This document shows, piece after piece, positions 43,487-51,465 of a stretch of 64,000 bases of DNA; the first letter of the stretch is position 1; every line of letters starts with the position of its first letter. Origin of the DNA: SIG452 sp045631485. GTDB lineage: Bacteria > Bacillota > Clostridia > UMGS1840. The stretch is from assembly GCA_045631485.1 (NCBI GenBank), contig JAZQUU010000026.1, forward strand, positions 52,061 through 116,060. The letters are read 5' to 3'. A program made the translations under genes and the position numbers. Under the pieces are notes generated by a model. It saw nothing but the letters and a program-made list of their open reading frames with translations, was not told where the DNA came from and did no database searches.

Positions 43487-46069
43487 TCACATTCCTCGTT
43501 CTTTCGTTTCTTCCAAAATATTGCGAATGGCATCCTCGGTCATCTTTACTTCTTCCAAAAAAGCATCCGCAGAAATCCTTAGCGCACCGTGACCAATGAT
43601 AATTAACTGTTCCAAATTATCGGAGGTTGCAACCCGCACTTTGTGGTGCTTTCCAAGTTGTTTGGTGGCTTTTTCGATATACATATCGGCAGTTTCCGCT
43701 TCCTTGGTATAAACCACGCTGATATTGTGAATTTTCTCCACTTCTCCCGGATTATTTTTCACCTTGTAAGCATCAAATACCACAATCAGTTCGCATTCGG
43801 TAAACCCTTGATAATTGCATAAGCGGTCAATCAGATGTTCTCTTGCCGCATCCAGACTTTCCGCAGCAATTTTCTTTAAATCATCCCAGGCAAAAATAAT
43901 ATTATAACCGTCCACCAAGAGATACTCGGGTCCTTTTGGTGTCTGTTTTACAGGTTTATATTTGGGCGTGGAATCCAAAGGACGTTTTGTGGGATTTGGT
44001 GCTTCGTATTCCCGACGGCGAATGGGGCCGTATGTTTTTTCAAATACCGCTAAAAGCTCGTCATCTCCATATACCCGTTCCATATATCTTCGGGCTCGTT
44101 TTTCGGTAGGAATTTCAGGAGTCTCATCCTCCTCTGAAATTTTAGCACCATCCAGATGCATATAATCACGAACCTGATTCCATTTCACATAAAATCCTGC
44201 TCCGTGAGAACAAAATACCGAATCAGGCGTATTTTCCGTGTCATTTTCGGGATTGTACCCAATTTCTGTAACCACAGATTCCGCATCCTTGCAGATTTCA
44301 TATCCTTTCAACCGACAGGTTAACCGTCCTGCACCGTGGGTATAGCGAATCACTTCGGTGTGATAGTCTCGCATTTTGGAAACAGGGGCAGAACCTTCCA
44401 GAATGGTTTTGTCCTCCGAAAAGCCGGTCTGCTGACAGTTGCCGCCCATATAGGAGATATCCGTCATCGCCTTGCCAACCGAATCCGAGGGTAATTCCAA
44501 TTCAAATTCATACCAGGGCTCCAACAACACACTTTCTGCACACATAAGTCCCTGACGGACTGCACGATAAGTCGCCTGACGAAAATCGCCACCCTCTGTA
44601 TGTTTTTTATGGGCACGACCTGCAATTAAAGAGATTTTCATATCGGTGATGGGAGAACCGGTCATGACTCCCAGATGTGTTTTTTCATATAAGTGGGTTA
44701 AAATAAGCCGTTGCCAGTTTTTATCCAACTCATCTTCACTGCAGAATGTGGCAAACTGAAGGCCGCTTCCTCGAGGTAACGGTTCCAAAAGAAGATGAAC
44801 TTCCGCATAATGACGCAAGGGTTCGTAATGCCCTACTCCTTCCACGGCAGAGGAAATCGTTTCTTTGTAGGTAATGCTCCCCTGCCCGAAATTCACATTC
44901 ATTCCAAAGCGCTCTGCAATCATTCCTTTTAAAACTTCCAACTGCACTTCTCCCATCAGTTGAATCTGAATTTCCTTAAGACGCTGATTCCAGAAAATAT
45001 GAAGTTGGGGGTCTTCCTGCTCCAGTAATCGCAATTTTGCCAATGCAGATGCCACATCGGTGCCGTCGGGCAACTCCACACGATAGCTTAGCACAGGTTC
45101 CGTCCACATGGGCATACTGTTTTTTTCAAAACCGATTCCGTCGCCCACACGGAAATTTTCAAGGCCCGTTACTGCGCAGATTGTACCGGGAAGCACTTCG
45201 TCAACCGCCTGAAATTTTTGTCCCGAATAAATACGAATCTGATTGATTTTTTCTTCTTTCATTTCTCCATCGGGAGATTTTATCGGCAAGGTAGATTTCA
45301 CTTTCAGGCTTCCACCGGTAATTTTTAAATGAGTTAAACGGTTCCCCTGCTCATCCTCAGAAATTTTATAAACTTTTGCCCCGAATTCTTTTGCAAAAGA
45401 AGGTTCCTCGGATAACTTAAGAATACCGTTCACAAACTCTTCAATGCCGTCCATTTTCAGAGCAGAACCGTAAAACACGGGGAACCATTTTCGGTTTTTG
45501 ATTGCTAGTTTCAAACTTTTCTCCGATATGGTATTGGTTTCTAAATATTCTTCCAATAAAAGTTCGTCCGAACAAGAAATACTTTCCATATCCAAATCTT
45601 TTGTATAATCAATCAAAGACGGATGGAGCCGTTCTTTCAAATTGCGGGACAGTTTTTCCCGCTCGGCACCATCTAAATCCATTTTATTTACAAACACAAA
45701 GGTAGGAACCCCATAGCGTTCCAGCAGCTTCCATAAGGTTTCGGTATGACTTTGTACGCCGTCGGTTCCGCTGACTACCAAGATTGCATAATCCAAGACA
45801 CTCATCGTCCGTTCGGTTTCGGTGGAAAAATCAATATGACCGGGTGTATCCAAAAGTGTAATCCGGGTATCACCAAATTCCAAAACAGCTTGTTTGGAAA
45901 AGATGGTAATCCCACGGTCGCGTTCCATGGAATGGGTATCCAAAAAGGTGTTTTTATGATCTACCCGTCCCAATGTCCGAATGGCACCGGAACAATACAA
46001 AAGGCTCTCGGAAAGTGTTGTTTTCCCGGAGTCTACATGTGCCAATATTCCAAAAACCAAACGTCTCAT
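43487..46069 (-). CDS. TetM/EF-G-like ribosomal GTPase fused to a Rae1/YacP-type NYN nuclease domain
   Basis: The product has 860 residues. Residues 1-650 match ribosome-protection GTPases (TetM/TetO group, EF-G-like): P-loop AHVDSGKTT (10-18), switch II DTPGH (about 75-79), NKMD (about 128-131), then domains II-V including LMGEVQLEVLKGMIAERFG. After a linker (about 655-710) comes a second domain with the acidic motifs of NYN/PIN RNases of the YacP (Rae1) family: VDGYN (Asp720), VVFDAY (Asp766), ETADMYIE (Asp795), ATSDNLEQ (Asp817). Rae1 in B. subtilis is a ribosome-associated endonuclease that cuts mRNA in the A site. The fusion implies GTP-dependent delivery of a nuclease to the ribosome. 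It has its own perfect promoter. Tetracycline protection is possible, but the domain V loop is not evidently TetM-like, so I would not call it resistance. Confidence 0.9.
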   Translation of the reverse strand: MRRLVFGILAHVDSGKTTLSESLLYCSGAIRTLGRVDHKNTFLDTHSMERDRGITIFSKQAVLEFGDTRITLLDTPGHIDFSTETERTMSVLDYAILVVSGTDGVQSHTETLWKLLERYGVPTFVFVNKMDLDGAEREKLSRNLKERLHPSLIDYTKDLDMESISCSDELLLEEYLETNTISEKSLKLAIKNRKWFPVFYGSALKMDGIEEFVNGILKLSEEPSFAKEFGAKVYKISEDEQGNRLTHLKITGGSLKVKSTLPIKSPDGEMKEEKINQIRIYSGQKFQAVDEVLPGTICAVTGLENFRVGDGIGFEKNSMPMWTEPVLSYRVELPDGTDVASALAKLRLLEQEDPQLHIFWNQRLKEIQIQLMGEVQLEVLKGMIAERFGMNVNFGQGSITYKETISSAVEGVGHYEPLRHYAEVHLLLEPLPRGSGLQFATFCSEDELDKNWQRLILTHLYEKTHLGVMTGSPITDMKISLIAGRAHKKHTEGGDFRQATYRAVRQGLMCAESVLLEPWYEFELELPSDSVGKAMTDISYMGGNCQQTGFSEDKTILEGSAPVSKMRDYHTEVIRYTHGAGRLTCRLKGYEICKDAESVVTEIGYNPENDTENTPDSVFCSHGAGFYVKWNQVRDYMHLDGAKISEEDETPEIPTEKRARRYMERVYGDDELLAVFEKTYGPIRRREYEAPNPTKRPLDSTPKYKPVKQTPKGPEYLLVDGYNIIFAWDDLKKIAAESLDAAREHLIDRLCNYQGFTECELIVVFDAYKVKNNPGEVEKIHNISVVYTKEAETADMYIEKATKQLGKHHKVRVATSDNLEQLIIIGHGALRISADAFLEEVKMTEDAIRNILEETKERGM

Positions 46070-46103
46070 CGGATTTTTATCCTTTCATAATCTTATTGTA
46101 TTT

Positions 46104-46132
46104 ATTATAATAAAAAGAAACACTTCTGTCAA
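46104..46132 (-). promoter_or_regulatory. Promoter for the GTPase-nuclease fusion gene
   Basis: TTGACA, 17-base spacer, TATAAT on the minus strand, 34 bases before the ATG. Perfect hexamers imply strong basal expression. Confidence 0.9.
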
Positions 46133-46138
46133 TAAAAA

Positions 46139-46166
46139 TCGGCATTCCTAATATGTGGAATGCCGA
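46139..46166. repeat. Inverted repeat upstream of the fusion gene promoter
   Basis: Ten-base perfect arms TCGGCATTCC / GGAATGCCGA with an 8-base loop, ending 7 bases from the -35. No T-run follows directly on either strand. It could be a tail structure or an operator. Confidence 0.5.
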
Positions 46167-46202
46167 CCCCTGCTTTTTTTACGATATCACAGATACAATG
46201 TT

Positions 46203-46271
46203 GATGAAATCGTTCGCTTACTCACGATGAAATTACATCCGTCTTTATTATCCGCCGAAGGCGATTTCATC
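46203..46271. repeat. 69-bp element with 10-bp terminal inverted repeats
   Basis: Bounded by GATGAAATCG and CGATTTCATC. Inside is another GATGAAAT copy (46226) and CCGCCGAAGGCG-type dyad sequence. Non-coding, between tRNA-Pro and the fusion gene; it resembles small palindromic repeats scattered in clostridial genomes. No second copy seen in this window. Confidence 0.45.
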
Positions 46272-46327
46272 TGCGAAGTGTACTTCATAGCAAAGCTCTT
46301 TCACACGCCGCAAAGCGTATTTCATTG

Positions 46328-46362
46328 AAAAAAGCGTACTGAAATTTTCAGTACGCTTTTTT
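46328..46362 (-). terminator. Terminator of tRNA-Pro
   Basis: Fifteen-base perfect stem (AAAAAAGCGTACTGA and its complement), short loop and T-run, starting right after the tRNA 3' end. Confidence 0.92.
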
Positions 46363-46363
46363 C

Positions 46364-46440
46364 TGGTCGGGATGACAAGATTCGAACTTGCGACCTCTTG
46401 AACCCCATTCAAGCACGCTACCAAGCTGCGCTACATCCCG
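46364..46440 (-). tRNA. tRNA-Pro (anticodon GGG), CCA encoded
   Basis: Read on the minus strand, the acceptor strand CGGGATG pairs with CATCCCG; the D arm is GCGCAGCTTGGTAGCGT; the anticodon stem-loop is CTTGA-ATGGGGT-TCAAG with anticodon GGG (codons CCC/CCU); the T arm includes GTTCGAATC; and the 3' ACCA is genomic. 77 bases. Confidence 0.95.
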
Positions 46441-46451
46441 TTACCTAGGCT

Positions 46452-46480
46452 ATTATACAGTCTTTATCCCGATTTGTCAA
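46452..46480 (-). promoter_or_regulatory. Promoter for tRNA-Pro
   Basis: TTGACA, 17-base spacer, TATAAT on the minus strand, -10 ending 11 bases from the mature tRNA. Directly upstream are phased A-tracts (46494-46537). Confidence 0.92.
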
Positions 46481-46493
46481 GAGTAAATTTGAA

Positions 46494-46537
46494 TTTTTTT
46501 AAATTTTTTTAAATTTTTTTAATTTTTTTTGTTTTTT
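46494..46537 (-). promoter_or_regulatory. Phased A-tracts upstream of the tRNA-Pro promoter
   Basis: On the minus strand five A-tracts of 6-8 bases start at helical spacing of 9-10 bases. Such phasing bends DNA and can act as an UP element for RNA polymerase. Confidence 0.6.
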
Positions 46538-46569
46538 ATCGATTTTTCTGTTATTTTTCAGGAAAATAA

Positions 46570-46598
46570 TTGCTATTTCCTTTGGGATTTGCTATAAT
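46570..46598 (+). promoter_or_regulatory. Promoter for the PHP gene
   Basis: TTGCTA, 17-base spacer, TATAAT, 18 bases upstream of the ATG; RBS GAGGTGATACG follows. Confidence 0.8.
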
Positions 46599-46616
46599 AT
46601 TTTTTGAGGTGATACG

Positions 46617-47354
46617 ATGTTTAAATATGAAACACATCTGCACACAACACCTGTGAGCAAATGTTCTCAAGTAACTGTGCGGCAGGTGATGGAATTTTAC
46701 AAAAAAGTTGGTTTTGACGGAATTTTTATCACCAATCATTTTATTGACGGAAATATCTGCCTTGATATCAGAAACGCGTCATACGAAGAAAAAATCCATT
46801 TTTATTTTTCCGATTATGAAGAAGCACTGAAATTGCAGGATGAAATCGGCATCAAAGTGTTTTGTGGTGTGGAATCCAGCTATATTGACGGCACCGATTT
46901 TTTGATTTACGGATTAAACAAAGAATGGTTTTTAAATCATCCGGAAATTGAAAGTATGAAAATGAGTGAGCTCCTCCCCTATTATATGGAACACGGTGCA
47001 CTGGTCATTCACGCGCATCCCTTTCGGGAAGCAGGATATATTGACCATATTCGATTATTCCCCCGTTGTGTGCATGGGGTGGAAGTCATCAATGCATCCC
47101 GCACCGATTTTGAAAATGATTCTGCCAAACAATATGCAAAACAGTATGACCTTTTAGAATTCGGCGGTACCGATAATCACGGTTTCACTTACGAATATTT
47201 AAGCGGTATGGGAAGCGAAACACCAATAGAAAACATTTCTGATTTTATCAATATGGTAAAAGCAGGAAAAATGAAAGTGTTCACCCAAGAATTAAAAACA
47301 CCATACAAAAATGCACATCTTCACGAATTAGAGGAATTTTTAAATTTAGGATAG
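46617..47354 (+). CDS. PHP-domain metal-dependent phosphoesterase
   Basis: Cytoplasmic phosphoesterase of the PHP family. The product has 245 residues. The metal-binding motif near the start is ETHLHTTPVSKC (HxH), followed by ITNH (about 39-42), GVESSY, VIHAHPFRE and GTDNH. Family members hydrolyse histidinol-phosphate, nucleoside bisphosphates or similar substrates; this one is not close enough to name. It is a single gene between its own promoter and a bidirectional terminator. Confidence 0.87.
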   Translation: MFKYETHLHTTPVSKCSQVTVRQVMEFYKKVGFDGIFITNHFIDGNICLDIRNASYEEKIHFYFSDYEEALKLQDEIGIKVFCGVESSYIDGTDFLIYGLNKEWFLNHPEIESMKMSELLPYYMEHGALVIHAHPFREAGYIDHIRLFPRCVHGVEVINASRTDFENDSAKQYAKQYDLLEFGGTDNHGFTYEYLSGMGSETPIENISDFINMVKAGKMKVFTQELKTPYKNAHLHELEEFLNLG

Positions 47355-47355
47355 C

Positions 47356-47383
47356 AAAAAAGCTCTCAAATGAGAGCTTTTTT
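47356..47383. terminator. Bidirectional terminator
   Basis: Twelve-base stem AAAAAAGCTCTC / GAGAGCTTTTTT, loop AAAT; between the PHP and CaCA genes. Confidence 0.9.
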
Positions 47384-47392
47384 TATGGATGA

Positions 47393-48322
47393 TTATTGGA
47401 ATAACAAAACGCCAAAGTATGCCGCATAGCATAAAAGGAATAACCAACCTGCCCAACGATGCAATTTTTTATCTTTTGCACAACAGAGCCAAAGTAAAAC
47501 TGCTGCCGCAGTTGCAACAATCGCATCAAAAATAAATTTACTCTGGAACGGTACGGGAATAATCAAAGAAGAAATACCAACCACAAAAAGGATGTTGAAA
47601 ATGTTGCTTCCCACGATATTACCGATAGCAATATCCGCATTTCCCTTTCTTGCAGCAATCACAGATGTAAACAGTTCGGGCAACGATGTTCCCAAAGCAA
47701 CAATGGTAAGACCAATGAAACGTTCGCTCATTCCCAAAATTTTTGCCAATGCAGTAGCAGCGTCAACTGTTACGTTACTGCCCCAAACAATTAAGCCAAG
47801 ACCCACAAGCGTAAACAGGATTGCTTTCCAGATTGGAAGTTCGTGAATTTCTTCCGCTTCCGCATTTTTCTGTTTTAATGTGACAACAAAAAGGTAAGCC
47901 ATATATGCCACAAACACAGCTAACAGCACAAGACCTTCCCAACGGTTTAAAGAACCGTCAAGCCCCATAAATAACAGTAAGGAAGAAAGAAGCACCACGG
48001 GAATATCCACACGAATGGTGGATTTTGCAACCAACAACGGCGTGATAGCTGCAGATAAACCTAAAATAATCAACACATTTAAAATATTACTGCCAACGAT
48101 GTTACCAATTGTAATATCGGCATTTCCGCCTAATGCTGCAGAAATACTGACTGCGGCTTCGGGAGCACTGGTGCCCATCGCAACGATAGTTAAACCGATT
48201 ACCAATTGCGGAATTTTAAATTTGGTAGCGATGCTGGAAGCACCGTCAACAAACCAATCTGCACCTTTTACAAGCATTACAAAACCAATGGCAAGTAATA
48301 CCAACTGCAATAAAATCTCCAT
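47393..48322 (-). CDS. CaCA-family cation antiporter (calcium/sodium type) under Mn2+ riboswitch
   Basis: Membrane antiporter of the YrbG type. The product has 309 residues, about ten helices in two inverted halves. Each half carries an alpha-repeat, GTSAPEAAVSISAALGGNAD and GTSLPELFTSVIAARKGNAD, and the following IGNIVGSNI motif. The usual label is Ca2+/Na+ antiporter. The yybP-ykoY riboswitch in its leader (48388-48535) instead points to Mn2+ efflux, or to a transporter called up when Mn2+ is high. RBS AGGAG lies before the ATG at 48322. Confidence 0.92.
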   Translation of the reverse strand: MEILLQLVLLAIGFVMLVKGADWFVDGASSIATKFKIPQLVIGLTIVAMGTSAPEAAVSISAALGGNADITIGNIVGSNILNVLIILGLSAAITPLLVAKSTIRVDIPVVLLSSLLLFMGLDGSLNRWEGLVLLAVFVAYMAYLFVVTLKQKNAEAEEIHELPIWKAILFTLVGLGLIVWGSNVTVDAATALAKILGMSERFIGLTIVALGTSLPELFTSVIAARKGNADIAIGNIVGSNIFNILFVVGISSLIIPVPFQSKFIFDAIVATAAAVLLWLCCAKDKKLHRWAGWLFLLCYAAYFGVLLFQ

Positions 48323-48380
48323 GTTCCAAATCTCCTTTTGATTGTTAGATTTTTTGAGAATGCACCTGCAAGAAAGGTAT

Positions 48381-48427
48381 AAAAAAAGGCAGACCTCTCC
48401 TGTAAATACTTACAGAAAAGTCTTGCC
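48381..48427 (-). terminator. Riboswitch expression-platform terminator
   Basis: Transcribed strand: GGCAAGACTTTTCTGTAA folds back on TTTACAGGAGAGGTCTGCC, then seven T. Its 5' arm contains the GCAAGAC/CTTTTC segment that also closes aptamer helix P1, so the two folds exclude each other. Confidence 0.85.
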
Positions 48428-48535
48428 ATTTCATTACAAACCGGATATTTTTACAAAAACAAAAACATCGTACTGACGGTATAGTAACCGCAATGCAAAA
48501 ACATTACGCCAGCTACTCCCTTTTCATATTCTCTT
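48388..48535 (-). ncRNA. yybP-ykoY manganese riboswitch
   Basis: On the minus strand the leader has the family signatures GAAAAGGGAGTAGC (consensus AAAGGGGAGUAGC), CCGTCAGTACG, TATCCGGTTT, and the closing GGCAAGACTTTTC (consensus GCAAGACCUUU). GAAAAG at 48525-48520 pairs with CTTTTC at 48420-48415 to form P1. Mn2+ binding should stabilise P1 and prevent the terminator at 48381-48427, so the switch is ON with Mn2+. Confidence 0.9.
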
Positions 48536-48564
48536 GTAAACTGTTTTTCAACACTTCTTCTATT

Positions 48565-48592
48565 ATTATATCATGTTTTTTTATTTTTGCAA
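48565..48592 (-). promoter_or_regulatory. Promoter for the riboswitch-CaCA transcript
   Basis: Minus strand TTGCAA, 16-base spacer, TATAAT, about 30 bases ahead of the aptamer. Confidence 0.75.
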
Positions 48593-48649
48593 GTGTTTTT
48601 TGAATTTTTTTATAAATTTGGTGTTTTATTCCATCACTAAATCAATACA

Positions 48650-48686
48650 AAAAAAGGGTCTGCCCAAATCGGACAGACCTTTTTTC
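48650..48686 (-). terminator. Terminator of the sugar ABC ATPase gene
   Basis: Stem AAAAAAGGTCTGTCC / GGCAGACCCTTTTTT (near-perfect), 6-base loop, T-run on the minus strand. Confidence 0.88.
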
Positions 48687-48692
48687 ATTCGA

Positions 48693-49808
48693 TTACGCTT
48701 TAGTGATAGATAACTCGGTATCTTTATCAAAGAGATGGATTTTTTCCAGATCAAATGCAACTTTGATGGAATCACCGGTTTTAGCAGTAGTTCTGGGATT
48801 TACTCTTGCAGTAAATTTGTTGCCGTCTGCCAATAAGTACAGATAGGTTTCTGCACCCATTAATTCGGAGAAGTCAACTTCTACATTAACAACTGCACCC
48901 GGGAATGCGGAAATGAAGGATTCTTCATCATGAATATCTTCAGGACGAATACCAAATACAACTTCCTGACCAACGTGTTCTTTTACTGCATCGTTGATTT
49001 TAGAAGCAGGTAATTTAATTTTGTTGGAACCAAATTCCAGACATAAATCGCTACCGTCTTCCACTAACATTGCAGAGGTCAGGTTCATCTGGGGACTGCC
49101 CATGAAGCCTGCTACGAACATATTTACAGGAGAATCATACAGATTCTGAGGAGTATCTACCTGCTGGATAACACCGTCTTTCATAACTACGATTCTGGTA
49201 CCCATGGTCATAGCTTCAGTCTGGTCATGAGTAACGTAGATGAAGGTGGTCTGCAGTCTCTGATGGAGTTTACCGATTTCAGCTCTCATCTGAACTCTCA
49301 GTTTAGCGTCTAAGTTGGAAAGAGGTTCGTCCATTAAGAATACTTTGGGTTCTCTAACGATTGCACGACCTAAAGCAACACGCTGTCTCTGACCGCCGGA
49401 TAAAGCTTTGGGCTTTCTGTCCAACAGATGTTCGATATCTAAGATTTTAGCAGCTTCAGTAACTCTTCTTTTGATTTCATCTTTCGGAACTTTTTTCAGT
49501 TTTAATCCGAATGCCATATTTTCAAATACGGTCATGTGCGGATAAAGTGCATAGCTCTGGAATACCATTGCGATATCTCTGTTTTTCGGAGAAACATCAT
49601 TTACCAATTTGTCTCCGATATAGAGTTCACCGCTGGTGATTTCTTCCAGACCTGCAATCATTCTTAAGGTAGTGGACTTACCGCAACCGGAAGGACCTAC
49701 CAGAATAATAAACTCTTTATCTTCAATATCCAGACAGAAATTATCTACGGATTTCTGCTGGCTGCCTTCGTAAACTTTGCAAAGATTTTTTAAAATTAAA
49801 CCTGCCAT
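48693..49808 (-). CDS. Carbohydrate ABC transporter ATP-binding protein (MsmX/UgpC type)
   Basis: ATPase of CUT1-type sugar importers. The product has 371 residues, with Walker A GPSGCGKST (about 37-45), Q-loop VFQSYALYPHMTVFENMAFG, signature LSGGQRQRVALGRAIVREP, Walker B FLMDEPLSNLDAKLR and H-loop THDQTEAM. A C-terminal TOBE/regulatory region (about 240-371) has GIRPEDI. It stands alone with its own promoter and terminator and no permease nearby. In Firmicutes such orphan ATPases (MsmX) serve several sugar transporters. Confidence 0.93.
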   Translation of the reverse strand: MAGLILKNLCKVYEGSQQKSVDNFCLDIEDKEFIILVGPSGCGKSTTLRMIAGLEEITSGELYIGDKLVNDVSPKNRDIAMVFQSYALYPHMTVFENMAFGLKLKKVPKDEIKRRVTEAAKILDIEHLLDRKPKALSGGQRQRVALGRAIVREPKVFLMDEPLSNLDAKLRVQMRAEIGKLHQRLQTTFIYVTHDQTEAMTMGTRIVVMKDGVIQQVDTPQNLYDSPVNMFVAGFMGSPQMNLTSAMLVEDGSDLCLEFGSNKIKLPASKINDAVKEHVGQEVVFGIRPEDIHDEESFISAFPGAVVNVEVDFSELMGAETYLYLLADGNKFTARVNPRTTAKTGDSIKVAFDLEKIHLFDKDTELSITKA

Positions 49809-49850
49809 TTACATTGTACCCCCATAATAAATTATTTTTAGTATGCGACC

Positions 49851-49859
49851 ATTATAACA
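49851..49859 (-). promoter_or_regulatory. Extended -10 for the sugar ABC ATPase gene
   Basis: TGTTATAAT on the minus strand (TGn before a perfect -10) with no good -35 at 17 bases. Confidence 0.6.
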
Positions 49860-50067
49860 CAGATATTTCAAAAAGAAAAGTGGTTAATTCACCAAAAATA
49901 CTGTTTTTATTTTATACAAATTGCATAGCACGTCAAAAATGGGGGTTGAAATTGGTTTTCTTTTGTGTTAAAATAACAAAAGATATGGGGTATCCATCGG
50001 TTTTCCACAGATTTTCCCGTAATCAGCTTATGAAAGGAAAAAAAAGCTTAGCTTTCTATAATATATA

Positions 50068-51447
50068 ATGAATAAAAAAATGATGAAAAAAAATGATATT
50101 GTTACAATTACCGGGATAGACATTTCTCACAACGGAAGCGGAATCGGTAAAACCGAAGACGGCTTTGTGATATTTGTGCCCGATTTATTAATCGGTGAAA
50201 TTGCACAGGTGAAAATATTAAAAGTGTTAAAAAACACGGCTTTCGGAAAAATCGAGAAACTGATTTTGCCATCTTCTCACCGCATCACCTCCGGTTGCCC
50301 CATTTCCAAACAATGCGGCGGCTGTGTGTTTCATCACACTACCTATGAAAACGAATGTGATATCAAGCGGCAACTGGTAAAAAATGCCTTTCGTCCCATG
50401 GGAGCCAATATTCCCGAAATTGCCCCCACAACACCGTCTCCCAAGCAGGAATCATACAGAAACAAAATGCTTCTTCCCGTGGGATATGATAAAAACGGTG
50501 ATTTGGTCGCAGGGTTTTACCGTGCAAGAACACACGAAATCATCCCCTGCGGTGTTTGCAATATTACATATCCCGAATTTTTTGAAATTTCCGAATGCAT
50601 ACTTTCCCATTTAAAAGAATTTGATATCCGCCCCTATTTGGAAGAAAAGCATTCCGGAACAGTCCGTCATATCTTCATCCGCCGTGGAGAACACTCCGGC
50701 GAACTGATGGTGGGCCTGGTTGTGAATTTAAAAAAGGATTTTGAATCCGTATTACATTTAACAGAATTAACTCAAAAACTGCTTTCCGTGAACGCTCGGA
50801 TTGTGAGCATCGGACTTAATATCAACACCAAAAAGACCAATGTGATTTTGGGTGAGAAAACAATAACGGTTTACGGCGAAAAATATTTAACCGATACCAT
50901 GAACCATATTTCTTTCGGAATTTCTCTGCCCTCTTTTTATCAGGTCAACACCCTGCAGGCAGAAAAGTTGTATCAAAAAGCGTTCTCTCTTTTAGGTGAC
51001 GATTTTGACACCGTATTTGATTTATACTGCGGTATCGGAACCATCACTTTAAATTTGTCCAAAAAAGCCAAGAAAGTGTATGGCATTGAAAGTTGTGCTC
51101 CCGCGGTGGATGATGCTATAATGAATCAAAAGCTAAACGGCATTGAAAACGTGGAATTCATCTGCGGAACCGCCGAGGATGAAGCACCGAAGCTTGTGGC
51201 AGATGGAATCATTCCCGATGCAATCGTGTTGGACCCGCCCAGAAGCGGATGCGAAGAATCTTTGCTTCAGATGATTTGCGATATCAAGCCCAAAACCCTG
51301 GTATATATCAGTTGCAACCCCGCTACCCTTGCCCGTGATATGAAATATCTGACGGAGAATGGATATTGTGCCGATATCGTTTATCCGTTCGATTTATTCC
51401 CGAGAACGCACCATGTGGAGTGTGTCACTGTGTTACGTATAGAATAA
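50068..51447 (+). CDS. 23S rRNA (uracil-5-)-methyltransferase, RlmCD/RumA type
   Basis: SAM-dependent m5U methyltransferase of 23S rRNA. The product has 459 residues. The N-terminal TRAM domain (about 8-65; ITGIDISHNGSGIGKTEDGFVIFVPDLLIGE) is followed by a 4Fe-4S cluster motif (CPISKQCGGC plus Cys in IPCGVC) and the methyltransferase domain with DLYCGIGTITL. LDPPRSGC and the catalytic SCNPATLARD are present. Firmicute members often modify both U747 and U1939 (RlmCD). I see no good Shine-Dalgarno before the ATG at 50068; GAAAGGA is 27 bases upstream, so Met5/Met6 may be considered too. Confidence 0.93.
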   Translation: MNKKMMKKNDIVTITGIDISHNGSGIGKTEDGFVIFVPDLLIGEIAQVKILKVLKNTAFGKIEKLILPSSHRITSGCPISKQCGGCVFHHTTYENECDIKRQLVKNAFRPMGANIPEIAPTTPSPKQESYRNKMLLPVGYDKNGDLVAGFYRARTHEIIPCGVCNITYPEFFEISECILSHLKEFDIRPYLEEKHSGTVRHIFIRRGEHSGELMVGLVVNLKKDFESVLHLTELTQKLLSVNARIVSIGLNINTKKTNVILGEKTITVYGEKYLTDTMNHISFGISLPSFYQVNTLQAEKLYQKAFSLLGDDFDTVFDLYCGIGTITLNLSKKAKKVYGIESCAPAVDDAIMNQKLNGIENVEFICGTAEDEAPKLVADGIIPDAIVLDPPRSGCEESLLQMICDIKPKTLVYISCNPATLARDMKYLTENGYCADIVYPFDLFPRTHHVECVTVLRIE

Positions 51448-51465
51448 TAGGAAGGATTTGCTAAG

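Noticed and set aside
43487..46069. Calling the GTPase a tetracycline resistance gene
   Set aside because: The core resembles the ribosome-protection family, but the extra nuclease domain, core-genome setting and lack of mobile elements make a housekeeping or rescue role more likely.
46494..46537. Microsatellite or CRISPR-like repeat
   Set aside because: The periodic units are 9-10 bp A/T tracts without spacers; better explained as curved promoter DNA.
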